28,800 nucleotides of DNA. Origin: Chara braunii (taxonomy: Eukaryota > Streptophyta > Charophyceae > Charales > Characeae). Of the stretch, positions 18,554 through 27,527 are shown one piece after another (positions within the stretch are counted from its first letter, which is position 1; every line of letters begins with the position of its first letter). The stretch is from assembly GCA_003427395.1 (NCBI GenBank), contig BFEA01000059.1, forward strand, positions 441,059 to 469,858. The letters are read 5' to 3'. Below the pieces are notes generated by a model that worked only from the letters and a program-made list of their open reading frames with translations, was not told the origin of the DNA and ran no database searches. The translations under genes were made by a program, and so were the position numbers.

Positions 18554-20370
18554 TGTTGTCGAGCGCATCGGCCCCCGCGTGAGCAAGGGCCCTCCCGGCT
18601 ATGTCACGCAGGAGTTAAAACAAAACAAATTTGTCAAGAGACAACTTGGGAACGATGCGTAACTGATCCCGCGAGCCGCCGAGACGGTCGCGGTCAAGTC
18701 GTCCTTTCGCCGCTCTAGCCGGGTACGCCGGTTGTACATCCCACGGTCCCCTACGACAGGATAGGTTTTCGTGGGGCACATCTTACCTTCCCTAAGGGGC
18801 TGTCACCACCCTTAGGGGCGTATCCCTACCAAACTACTGACCCACGTGCGAAGGCTTTTACATGCAATTGCAGAGGTAGGTCAGCCGAGGGCGTTTGCTC
18901 GCTCACTGGAGTATAGGTACGCTTGGTTAATGCCAAGTGGACCCGAACGTTGTCCGTTCCTGAGGGCGCTGATCTCCTCGGTACGAGCGAACGTCGGTCG
19001 ACTAGGACGGCCTCAACCAAACTTGAAACCCACAATATAATCCTCGTCCCTTTATAACTCTCTGACCACAAGATAGATAAATAAAATCAATTCACTTTAT
19101 ATCCAATCACACATGATGGGATTTTGACTTGACGAGATGATCTGCCAAAGTGATTCTTCCTGGCCTATATGGCTGAAGATATTATAATTTTGCCGCTGCT
19201 TCCAAGGCGGAGAATCGATATTGACGAAAGATTTAGAAGGCCAACCTATCCTTTAGCTTACGGTTGGGTCTGTCGATACCTATTAAACCCTGCCAGGAAT
19301 GACTTCTGCAAGTAAATTTCAGTCCTACCATGTAGATCATAAAGTGATCTGGTTCCTGGTCGGAGTTAGAACTTTTGGTTCGACCACACCTCCGTACTAT
19401 ATGCAACGTGCTTGGAGGGAAGTATAGCGAATAAAATTTTATTGGTCGCTTTGTCCTCCTGGCAATAATTACTTTTTCTGTCCCACGAATGATGAAGTAT
19501 CCATCTACGTCATTAGATCATTTAAACCAAAACCGCAATCGATATCGCTGAGCAAAGGGAACCATCTCCTTCACTACCTACTTCTTCTTGTGGGCTGGAG
19601 CTTCTCCTGTCTCCGACGCGCGCCTATCCCTCTAGGAAGTGGTCTTGTGTATACTCCTTCCCCTCGCCCGAGCCCGAAGACTCGGATCTCAGAGGTTGGG
19701 CCGTCACCACCGAGTCGGCAGAGTACCACCCCCGACGAATCGAGTCCACTCCAAGTCGATAACAGGGCCGTCTCCGAAAGCATACGAACTCCCGCCTTGG
19801 ATGCTTCCTAGAGAGAAAGACTGTATTTGCCATGAGTAGGTCTCTTTTATTCTCATTATTAATAAGTTTTGGGTAACTTATGTGAAAAAGAAGCTGAAGA
19901 AGATAGACAACGAGAATCATTTGGACGGGTATGGGTAGATAAGGTCGTTCGAGATAGAAAAAGTCTATCATGGGGAGAAAATTAAATTCGTTGACCTTAT
20001 CTGCCTTATTCCAATTGAATTCATTCTGTGGTGCACACATAATTGAAGTTTTCAAAAACACCAAATCATTTTCGGCATGCAGGCGGGTGAGAAGTGAAGA
20101 AAAGACAATCCTTTTCTCTTTTCTTCAACAAACATAATCAATCTTCCTTGCAAATATCCTTCTACCTACCTGCACGTCAAGCCAAACGACAAGTTCAGAG
20201 GAGAACAAGCAAGCCGAACTCACGTCAGACTCTCATTCACCCACGCAAACACACATTTTCTTTACCTTTTCAGTGAACATTCAAAGAATAGGGTCAAGCA
20301 AAGTGTGGGCTCACGCAGGTGTGAAGGGGTCTGAGTCAAACTCACCTTGAGTGAAGTTGAAACGGCTCAC
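18554..20370. other. Stretch without recognisable gene
   Basis: The composition changes from GC-rich (18554-19020) to AT-richer (19070-20340). Only short frames occur, for example 73 codons plus at 19590 and 146 codons minus at 19624-20064, none with a domain I recognise. The evenness of the AT-richer part made me think of organelle DNA, but I could not identify an organelle gene. Confidence 0.4.
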
Positions 20371-21611
20371 TCAAGGAAGCCGCCTGACGTTCTGATCAGA
20401 AGAAACAACGGTTGCCGAAGTCCAAAGTGCGTGGCTCACAACTCTCCCAATCGTGGCCGCTCCACTGCGCCATAATCCCCACCTTGCCTTCAGAACCTCT
20501 CCAATGCAGCCCCAATCGCTCCTTGACCACCAAGGATACCGCCAAACCAACTCGACAATCCACACCATCTCAGACAACTGCGTTTGCAGCCCAAGTTGGT
20601 CCCACTTGGCCCCAAGCGGCCCCGGTCGATCCCACATCATCACCCGCAATACCAGATGGTCCAGAACTGAAAACCACTTGCATTGCGCGCCGCAAAAAAA
20701 ATAAAGTTGACCACAGTGAAAAATGCATGAGCCGCGAGTCTCAATAATCACTGCCGCTTGCACTCGTTCCGCATTTTTTTCATGGTACCAATCCACACCC
20801 CACTGCCGCACAATCCCAAATGTGCACCAGTGTTCATACTACCGCCGGATCATGAGAGAATAGTCCACCATGACCGTGCACATCAAAAATTAAAAGTGGG
20901 ACTTCCGCTTGCCGCGCCGTCGAAACCGGTACCGCGCCGCCATACCAAAAAAATTGGCAGCACCTCCCCTTCAAAAAAGGTTGCCGTCGAGCCAAGATTT
21001 CAACAGCATGGTTCCACCGGATGCACCGCCGTACCCGTGCCTCCAAAAATTCCGACAGCGCTTCCGCGCCGCCGTCAAAAATGCTGCCGCCGCTGAGAAT
21101 TTTTGGCATCGCTTCCGCATCACCACCAAAGCCCTGCCGTTGCCTCACCAAGCGGACTGCACCCCCCCTGCACCAATCCGACCATGGCTGCTTGTTGCCG
21201 CAAAAATTTCGGCAGCGCTTCCGCGTCACTGCCGAATCAATGCTGTCGCCGCCGCAAAAGCCCCGCAGCGGCCCCGCGCCACTGCCAAAAATCTCCACTA
21301 TCGATGCCACACAACCAAGCAGCATCTCCCCTTGCGCTGCTGCCCATAGCCGTGGCTATGGCGGCACGCGTCTCCTCGAGCTATGCCACTGCCGTACCAG
21401 CCCTGCAGCCTTCAAGTTCTTCCTCCACCTCTCTCCCTCTTCAGTAGCTCCCTTACTCTCACCAACTGGCCAACACTCAAGCAGAGTGCAAGCAGCAGCT
21501 CAAATAAATGAGGTTGTTGCTGGCCAGCCCAGCTTTTATAGTCGGGCAAGAGCTGAAGGCATCCTGCTGCCTCCAGCTAAGTCTCGGAATAGGGCCTGGC
21601 CCTTGATCTAA
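20371..21611. repeat. GC-rich degenerate tandem-like repeat zone
   Basis: Between about 20880 and 21310, variants of one unit recur several times at irregular spacing: a CAAAAATT-like stretch, then a G(A/C)CAGCGCTTCCGC-like stretch, then GCCGCC or CACTGCC. Read on the minus strand they give repeats like GGDAEAMPKIL and GGAEALSEFL. Overlapping frames up to 196 codons (plus 21021-21611, minus 20834-21325) are open in several phases at once. That is typical of repeats rather than of a selected protein. Confidence 0.5.
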
Positions 21612-21626
21612 AAGGAGATCAAGGGC
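21601..21626 (+). ncRNA. Perfect 10-bp hairpin
   Basis: CCCTTGATCT and AGATCAAGGG pair around a 6-base loop. It is the first of a series of strong hairpins on the way to the hammerhead repeats. No U-run follows that would suggest a Pol III terminator. Confidence 0.6.
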
Positions 21627-21753
21627 TGGAAACCTTGATGTTCCTCTAGGGGAACCAAGTTCCTGTCCCTAATAATGCATCTGGCTGCCACCCGCGGCCA
21701 GACGCAGTCCACAAATGGTTGTATCAAGCCATTTCCAGCCTACACCTTCAACT

Positions 21754-21805
21754 GAACAGGCCAGGTCCCATCAGCCCCTAGAAGCTTCTGGGGCTGCACC
21801 TGTTC
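21754..21805 (+). ncRNA. Nested hairpin with near-palindromic tip
   Basis: GAACAGG (21754-21760) pairs with CCTGTTC (21799-21805). Inside lies the near-perfect 25-bp palindrome at 21772-21796, from CAGCCCC to GGGGCTG with AAGCTT at its centre. The whole 52-nt unit can fold into one arm. Confidence 0.6.
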
Positions 21806-21911
21806 GATGACCGCGACCAAATTCGTGGCCGTTACTTTTTTTTTTTTTCTCTGCACCTCTCAACCACGCCTGCACCTGGACTTCCACGTTGCCAGGTTCG
21901 AGGTCGATCGT

Positions 21912-21951
21912 ACAGTTGCTGCCCGTTTTCATCACGAACGGCCACAACTGT
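21912..21951 (+). ncRNA. Two-tier hairpin
   Basis: ACAGTTG pairs with CAACTGT, and inside it CCGTT pairs with AACGG around TTCATCACG. A similar smaller form (GTCG/CGAC, CCGT/ACGG around TTTC) lies at 22480-22501, after the hammerheads. The two may be diverged copies of one structural element. Confidence 0.6.
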
Positions 21952-22061
21952 CTTTCAGAAGGAAGAAGAAAAAACAAAGAAAAGCAAACAAGGACAAAGA
22001 AATGACTTACCTTCACATAGCCGCCTAACGCGGCACCTTCATCGGCCTTTGCCCATCCACG

Positions 22062-22122
22062 GATGGGCCGTCGGGGCACAGCCCCCTGGTGAGTCGGTGC
22101 TAGTCTGACGAAACCGCCTGTC
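22062..22122 (+). ncRNA. Type III hammerhead ribozyme, copy 1 (core A6 to G)
   Basis: Stem III is GATGGGCCGT with ACCGCCTGTC, 9 of 10 pairs including two G-U. The GTC cleavage triplet ends at C22072. Stem I is GGGGC-ACA-GCCCC (5 bp). The core reads CTGGTGA where CTGATGA is required. Stem II is GTCGG with CTGAC (5 bp, one G-U), followed by GAAA at 22110-22113. This order (stem I and II closed, stem III open) is the type III architecture of viroid and plant retrozyme ribozymes. The core substitution probably impairs cleavage. A preceding hairpin, CCCATC/GATGGG (22052-22067), competes for the stem III strand. Confidence 0.8.
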
Positions 22123-22132
22123 TCAGTCACGT

Positions 22133-22138
22133 CCCCCC

Positions 22139-22212
<74 letters not shown>
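22133..22212 (+). repeat. C-run followed by (CT)n microsatellite
   Basis: About 17 C are followed by about 32 CT units. The tract separates the two hammerhead copies and is probably length-polymorphic. Confidence 0.95.
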
Positions 22213-22213
<1 letters not shown>

Positions 22214-22268
22214 AAACTCCCGAATGTGGCCGCCCTGGGCGACAGGTTCATTCGCCCATCCGCAGATG

Positions 22269-22321
22269 GGTTGTCGGGGCAAAGCCCCCTGATGAGTCGG
22301 TGGAAGTCCAACGAAACAGTC
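22269..22321 (+). ncRNA. Type III hammerhead ribozyme, copy 2 (intact core)
   Basis: Stem III is GGTTGT with ACAGTC (6 bp, two G-U). The cleavage triplet GTC ends at C22275. Stem I is GGGGC-AAA-GCCCC (5 bp). The core CTGATGA at 22289-22295 is complete. Stem II is GTCGG with CCAAC (4 of 5 pairs, one C-A mismatch), and GAAA stands at 22313-22316. All invariant core bases are present, so cleavage after C22275 is plausible. The two copies are homologous over about 105 bp, including the upstream CCCATC/GATGGG hairpin. Cleavage at both sites would release 203 nt carrying the CT tract. Confidence 0.88.
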
Positions 22322-22511
22322 GGGCGCAGTCATGCTTCCCCGTTCATTTGAAACGAATGGGTGCGTTCACCCAGGTAACTTCAAAAAAGAAAAAGAAAAA
22401 AATCTAAATAAAATCTACGAAGAAAATCTAAAAAAAAATCTAAAACGAAATCTAAAAAGCTTACCTCTAAAAGGAAACGGTCGCCCGTTTTCACGGACGA
22501 CTGTTTGATGT

Positions 22512-22533
22512 ACTGGGGCTGAAAAGCCCCAGT
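22512..22533 (+). ncRNA. Perfect 9-bp hairpin with GAAA tetraloop
   Basis: ACTGGGGCT and AGCCCCAGT pair around GAAA, a stable GNRA loop. The hairpin is followed by GGTGCGCC/GGCGC pairing and then GAAAC, an arrangement like a hammerhead without its CTGATGA core. Confidence 0.65.
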
Positions 22534-22753
22534 CACTTCGAGGTGCGCCACATGGCGCTGTACCGAAACCCCATCCCCTTTTTTTTTTTTCCAGAAAAAA
22601 TAAAAAAACCTAGACTATTTCTTGATCTATGCGTGTCATCCTTGCGCAAGGGCCATGCTTGATCCGCACGGCCGCTCGAGGCCGCTCGATCTGGTGGATC
22701 GCGCGGTCGAGAATGACCGCGTCACTTCAGGGGGGTTGGGCCGCTCCTATCAA

Positions 22754-22842
22754 AAGGAGCTAGCCCAGTCACAGTCGTTGGGCTCGATCCCTGAATCTGC
22801 AGGGTGATAGTCTGGCGGCGGTACCTACTGGGCTAGCTCCTT
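22754..22842 (+). repeat. Perfect 16-bp inverted repeat
   Basis: AAGGAGCTAGCCCAGT (22754-22769) and its exact complement ACTGGGCTAGCTCCTT (22827-22842) enclose 57 bases. Two further hairpins follow: AGCCCTTC/GAAGGGCT around TATAT (near 22863) and AGCAGGC/GCCTGCT (near 22915). Confidence 0.85.
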
Positions 22843-23379
22843 CTCACATCTAGAGAGGAGCAGCCCTTCTATATGAAGGGCTCCCAATGCCCAGCAGGCC
22901 CCCTTCCAGTGCTTAGCAGGCTAAGCCTGCTTGTTGTCGTGGCCGGCAGACGGGGTCGGCAGCCGACAGTTTTAGCAGCTGCCCTACCCAGCCGGCCCCA
23001 ACACCTTCACCTCTGGTCCTTAGCGCAGAAGCCCCGCGGACCCAAAACCCCCCTGCTCCTTCACGCTGCGGTCCCATCCTTCTCGCAGCGACCTCTTTTT
23101 TTTTTGCCCACTTAGGCTCTGAATCGCGCGGCTGTTACGGCCTAGTCAAAACCCGCGGACCACAGTGCCGACTCCCGCTATCCCGCACGGGCGTCGATGT
23201 CGTCCTTCATCGACAACGTCAGATTCTAAAAAATTTGAGTCTCTCAGTCATAGCGCTGGTCCGAATAAACTTTGGCAACGTTAATTTTCATCAAGTCCTC
23301 CAATTTAGTGAAGAGGTTAGACAGCGTCCGACGTTGAAAACCATGGGCAGATACCCTTGTCAGGGTTTCTGCCCCGACA
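22843..23379. other. Right end of the 4.8-kb insert, no gene seen
   Basis: This is GC-rich DNA with a T-run at about 23096-23105. The short frame at 22873-23115 has no recognisable domain. The segment ends CCCCGACA at the LTR junction. Confidence 0.45.
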
Positions 23380-25538
23380 GCGCCACCACGCGCGCGATTA
23401 ATAAATGTTGACGCCGTTCCTTTCGTTTCTGTTTCGACCTTTTGGGCGCGGACATCGCGCGGGAAATTGCTTCGTTCGTTTGAATTTTTCCTTCGAGTCT
23501 TTTTTCGAATTTTGTCGAGCCCCCCCCCTGATGGCTCTCGGAATTTTGGACTTTCCTTCTGAATGTATGCTTTTTGCTTTTTTTGCATTAGATAGGAATT
23601 TAGGAATTCAGTAATTAGGACTTTTTTTGTCGCACGGCGCCTTTTTGTCTACGTGCTTCTTCATGCGGCTGCAACGGTACTCTGATTAGTGGGCGCCCCT
23701 AATCGCGTGTGTAACTGTAATTTTGGGCGGGCGCCATTGTAACTGTATCCTTCTTCTTGCACTTCGTCTCTCCCGTCCTCCCTCTCTTTCTTTTGCTGAA
23801 ATTTTTGTAGGCCGCGGTTTGCATGCTCGGATCGATGCGTGGAGAAGGGTTACGTCCCCCACGCCGCGGCCGATCATGCAGAACGCAGGCGCTCCCTCTC
23901 TAATCTTCACTCTAAGTCTTGGTAATTCCGTGTTCTTCGCGCATGCATGCACGCTATAAATTTCGTCTGCGCGATTAGTCAGCTCTCTTAACCCGTTGTT
24001 AGAAGCTCGGGGTTGCGCGATCAGGAAGGGTTGGCACACGAGCGAAGTAAGAGGTGAGTAGAGTAGGAGTTGGGCGACCCGACGGGCTGGTGCCGAACGC
24101 GCGGGATTGACGTGGGCCACGACGGACTGTGGGCACGGACAAATCCGACGGGTGCGGGAGGACTAAGCGGGGTGACAACTTCGTGGGTTGGTGCGTGACG
24201 ACGGACTGTCCACATCGGAGAGAGAGAGAGAAGGAGAGAGTTGAGGTCGATGGACGTGGATTTGCTGTTTCTTTGACTTTTCCCCCTCTTCATCTGTGTA
24301 CATACATTTTGATTGCGGCTCCGGGCGGTTTGCCCGTTCTTATTTTCGTTTCGGCTCTCTGAAATTTGGACTTGGGTCTTTTGCTCACACTTGTCTTTGC
24401 TATGCCTGTCCCGATTGCATTATGTGTATGATAATCGAATGAATGGATGTGTGGACGCTATGCCTGCTTATCTATATTTTTGTTAAGAATCCCTGTCCTT
24501 ACCTTTTGTTTGTGTCGAACCTTTGCCCACACCTGCAGCTGTAGATGGGATAAGAGTCTGGCCTCGATTATAGCGATTTTGTTCTCGTTTTTGCTTATCT
24601 CCCGATGAGGGTTGTGATATGGTTGCATCTGGCATAATCGAAACTCCCGCAGCAATTAGACGATCCGAAGTCTGGCCCCGCGATCGCCGCGTGAGAACAC
24701 GTGTAAACGTGATCTGAGTCGCGCCCTTACACGCATTCCCGTGCGCCGATTCGCTCACCCAAAAAGACTCGCGGCGGAACCGTCATCCCGTACGAGCACG
24801 CTGAGGCGCCACTGAGGTTGTCTGCCCTGCACGTGCTCGTGCGCGGTGATGATATCCTGACCCGAGCTATCCCATCGACGATGATACCATGACGCGATCT
24901 TGGAGCTCAGACTCATCCTACGACCCGGACTATTTCACCCCATGGATAAACGAGCTCATAAGGATGCGATACCCCTGTCACATGGAGAATCGACTATGTC
25001 CGCGGGAATTCCACTGCGCCACCTCTAGCGACCCTCGGTGCTCTGATTTCCCTTCCCCCGACCACACCTACTACTTCACCCATCCGTGATTCGTTGTCAT
25101 CACCACCAGTTTCCCTCCTTTCCGCCTTCTTCTCCCGCATCATCAGCTCAATGTCGTTCCGTGGCCGGCCATAGCCCCCTATTGGCCAAGTACGTTTTGC
25201 GTGAACTGCCGACGTAGCAGAGAACAGAGAACTCCGGAGTTCCGAGGGCCCAACCCAGGTACGCGGTGGCCTGCGCCACGTGGCGGTCCCCGACAGCCTA
25301 GCTTTTCAGGACCGCCTCCACCGCGGAGGGATTTTCCCGTAACTCGTCGCCCACAGTGTCCCGGCCCCTTCGGGCTGTGAGACCCTTGTGCGCGCGCCCC
25401 TCATTTGCCTAATTGCATTCATACCCCTAAGACTCCGCCACTTTCCCAGAAATCCTTGGCACACCCCCTTTTCGCACTTCCAGGCCCACATCCCACTCCG
25501 ATCAGAAAGTCGCGTTGGGCGTGAGGTTGGGCGTCACA
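23380..25538 (+). repeat. 3' LTR, second part
   Basis: It matches 7828-9999 of the 5' LTR almost base for base and keeps the true LTR end TTGGGCGTCACA (25527-25538). TATAAA is at 23955-23960. The embedded reading frame starts at 24889 but stops at a TGA (25087). The Ns of the 5' LTR (8336, 8424) correspond to A and T here. Confidence 0.92.
24889..25089 (+). pseudogene. 3' LTR copy of the LTR-embedded ORF, truncated
   Basis: It has the same start as 9358 in the 5' LTR, but a G-to-T change turns a Gly codon into TGA after 66 codons. Beyond the stop the frame stays aligned, without indels, to the same final TGA at 25378. Confidence 0.75.
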
Positions 25539-25745
25539 AGACCCCCTTGCCAGACAAGTGATCCGCGATTCCTACATGCAAATATGGCAGGACTCAAAAG
25601 GATTGTTTTCGGCCCTGGATGTTGATCTGAACATAGTATGGAAACCATGGAGGTTCACGGAACCCACCTGGGCGAGGAAACCATTTGCTGATTTCCAGGT
25701 TCCCTATCTTCAACCTAACTTTGTCCTCCTTCCGAACCAACTATC

Positions 25746-25815
<70 letters not shown>

Positions 25816-26604
25816 CTATTCCTCCACCACCTCCCCCCGCTCACTCCCTTCCAACCGCTCAACTGGCTGGCAACAACATGAGAGACAAATGAAGGTTGAA
25901 CCGACAGACAACAACAACAGTAATGACATCAAGGACTAGAGCAACAGCCATCGTCTCACTGCCGCATGTCCTGCAACTGGAACTAGGAACACCGACGCAT
26001 CTAAGGGAGCAGGGCCCTTACACCACGAAGGAAGTCTAGCGAAGGGATACTTTGATCAGGCAAGCTACGGCACAACGGTTTGAGGACTCAAGGTGCATAG
26101 TGTTGTGGCTGCTCCCTTCAAGACGCAAGATTACATTACACTTCAAAAGTGGCGTCGCATTGGATTGCATTCCACCTCCTGCTGATCCTCAGGCTACTAG
26201 GATTACGAATGTGCTTTATATGGGCCCTCAGAAGGGAAAGGGTTTCAAGGGTTGTTAAGAAACAAACATAACAATAGTGAATAGGGGGGCTGCTAAATAA
26301 GGTAGGGCTAATAGACAAGGGGTGCTCCAATATGGGATGGGTGATACTGGCAGCTCTATGGGATAACGTAGCCCCAGGATGCGACAAAAATGGTCACAGC
26401 CCTAGGAAACAATAAACATCGCACTCTGAGTTATAAGATGTATTAATGGGACATTCTTCGTGCTAATAGATGTATCAATGAGACGTTGGACCCGGTTTCT
26501 AGCAGGTGACGCTCCCCACCAATAGATGGGGCAGCATGACAAATAAGCCCTCGATTCGGACGGTTCTCTTACGCAAAGGGCTATTCCCCCCCACCACCAC
26601 CACC
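25539..26604 (+). pseudogene. Continuation and 3' end of the LINE interrupted at 7640
   Basis: Just right of the LTR one frame reads QIWQDSKGLFSALDVDLNIVWKPW. This resembles the Trp-rich ORF2 end of the minus-strand LINE (KKIWLAHGKIVEIHGLQIRWQDW). The frame then enters a 68-base C run and loses meaning. The segment 26480-26604 is homologous to the tail of the minus-strand insert at 3277-3390 and leads into poly(A). The region 25815-26480 is then the LINE 3' untranslated part, in which I see no gene. Continuity with 7640 is inferred from position, orientation and the Trp-rich match. Confidence 0.6.
25747..25814 (+). repeat. C68 homopolymer
   Basis: This is an uninterrupted run of 68 C. Such a run can form i-motif (C strand) and G-quadruplex (G strand) structures and is prone to slippage. 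Its true length may differ from the assembled one. Confidence 0.95.
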
Positions 26605-26632
26605 AAAAAAAAAAAAAAAAAAAAAAAAAAAA
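26605..26632 (+). other. Poly(A) tail of the plus-strand LINE
   Basis: An A28 run follows CCACCACCACCACC and ends the LINE 3' homology. I could not find a matching target-site duplication for the following GACTGTCAGAGAGGG near the left end. Confidence 0.8.
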
Positions 26633-27238
26633 GACTGTCAGAGAGGGAGGTGGATGGCCTTCACAATTTGTTTTTGTACTTTCTTGGGAAAATGGATGTA
26701 CTGCAAGTCAGTGGTTCTTTGTATTGTTCATGGAATGACAATGATCGTTGTGCTGACCTGTGTAGAATGCCTGCTTTTACTTTTATTGCATGATTCTTTT
26801 GACTACCTTGCACGCGCCGAGAGAGAGAGACAGAGAGAGAGTCGCCGAGTTGTGCGGTGTGCTCCAAGCAGCCCACCCGGCGGCGCGCCACTGCTATAGA
26901 CATGCACTGAAGACAAAAATCATGGCGGTGTATCTTTCCATGTTCTAGCGGAAGAATCACTCTCGTTTTGCACATTTCGAGAGTAGTAGAGCGACCATTG
27001 TTTTTTCTTTGTTTTTCTTTTTTTTTCCCTATAAAGATTATCCTGTATTTCTTTCGCGTTTTGTGTTTTTTTTTTTTTTTTTTTGTCTTCTCTTTTCCGT
27101 GTTCTTCTGCAACCAGGTACGGGAAGCTAGTGCCCGGTAATTCGAGCCTCGGCAAGGCTCGGCATACCGGTCGGTCGAGGCTCAGACTTGATATTTGGGC
27201 CAAGTACTAGCGGCTTAAGTTGTTCTGTAATATATATT
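26633..27238. other. Stretch without recognisable gene; T-rich tracts
   Basis: There are GA-repeat traces (26818-26840) and long T tracts (27001-27028, 27067-27084). The 180-codon minus frame at 26661-27203 owes its length to the Lys-coding T tracts. Confidence 0.5.
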
Positions 27239-27272
27239 TGACGATATATATATATATATATATATATCGTCA
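27239..27272. repeat. 34-bp perfect palindrome TGACG(AT)12CGTCA
   Basis: An AT tract is capped by inverted TGACG/CGTCA. Flanking TATT/AAATA and GTTCT/AGAAC extend the pairing with small bulges. It can extrude as a cruciform or fold in RNA. It lies 70 bp from the minus-strand hammerhead. Confidence 0.9.
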
Positions 27273-27341
27273 CAAATAGAACTGCTCGGTAAACCATAGG
27301 CAGAGAGAGAGAAGAGGACAACAAACGAGGGGCTATGACAA

Positions 27342-27393
27342 ACTGTTTCGTCGGAGTTTCACGTACTCATCAGGAGGCTGAACCCTCAACAGT
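27342..27393 (-). ncRNA. Type III hammerhead ribozyme, minus strand
   Basis: On the minus strand, stem III ACTGT/ACAGT extends outward to nine contiguous pairs (two G-U). The cleavage triplet is GTT, with the cleaved base at 27388. Stem I is GAGG-GTTCAG-CCTC. The core CTGATGA (plus 27367-27373) is intact. Stem II is GT-(A)-CG with CG-AC, four pairs with one bulged A and an 8-base loop, followed by GAAA (plus 27346-27349). Every conserved element is in the right order. It differs in sequence from the copies at 22.1-22.3 kb, so it is an independent family. Confidence 0.82.
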
Positions 27394-27527
27394 CTGCAGA
27401 ATCCCCTCACTGATTACATTGTAAATGATAATCTACCTTAACCAAAATCAAAGTAGACTATCACTCACCCACACCAGATGGAAAACTCTACAGACTGTCG
27501 GTTCACACCCCATCACAAGCCAGCAAA

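Larger units (their letters stand above)
18554..23379. mobile_element. 4.8-kb insertion within the 3' LTR, unclassified
   Basis: This segment separates two halves of one LTR. It begins TGTTGTCG and ends CCCCGACA, so it has TG...CA ends. A GCG stands on both sides (18551-18553 and 23380-23382), which may be a 3-bp duplication. I find no LTR pair, RT, transposase or primer site inside. It includes a low-information half (18554-20370), a GC-rich degenerate-repeat zone (20371-21500), and a hairpin- and hammerhead-rich zone (21600-22850). It could be one non-autonomous element, several nested ones, or a filler from rearrangement. Confidence 0.55.
7641..25538 (+). mobile_element. Ty3/gypsy-like LTR retrotransposon with accessory ORFs
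   Basis: The element is bounded by TGTGACG at 7641 and CGTCACA ending at 25538, a 7-bp inverted repeat of TG...CA type. The flanks AGAT (7637-7640) and AGAC (25539-25542) fit a 4-bp target duplication with one transition. The order is LTR, PBS, gag, protease, RT, RNase H, integrase, three extra ORFs, LTR. Integrase after RNase H places it in the Ty3/gypsy (Metaviridae) order. The 3' LTR is interrupted by 4.8 kb at 18554-23379. Several stops and frameshifts in gag and pol show it is defective. The two LTR copies differ at about 23 of 492 positions in the stretch I compared by eye (9358-9849), so the insertion is not recent. Confidence 0.9.

Noticed and set aside
19070-20060. Possible organelle-derived DNA
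   Set aside because: The AT-richer composition suggested it, but I could not match any mitochondrial or plastid gene, tRNA or intron core.
22750-22845. tRNA-like sequence near GGCTCGATCCC
   Set aside because: It resembles a B box, but no A box or cloverleaf can be drawn. The dominant pairing is the 16-bp inverted repeat.
22931-23379. Possible LTR starting TGTTGTCG at about 22929, echoing the insert start at 18554
   Set aside because: Similarity stops after eight bases, and no primer site or tail tract supports an LTR pair.
25558-25939. Poly-proline open frames over the C run
   Set aside because: They are produced by the C68 homopolymer. Only the short Trp-rich part before it resembles a LINE protein.
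26661-27203. 180-codon minus-strand frame
   Set aside because: Its length comes from T tracts read as poly-Lys; there is no domain and no protein-like composition outside them.
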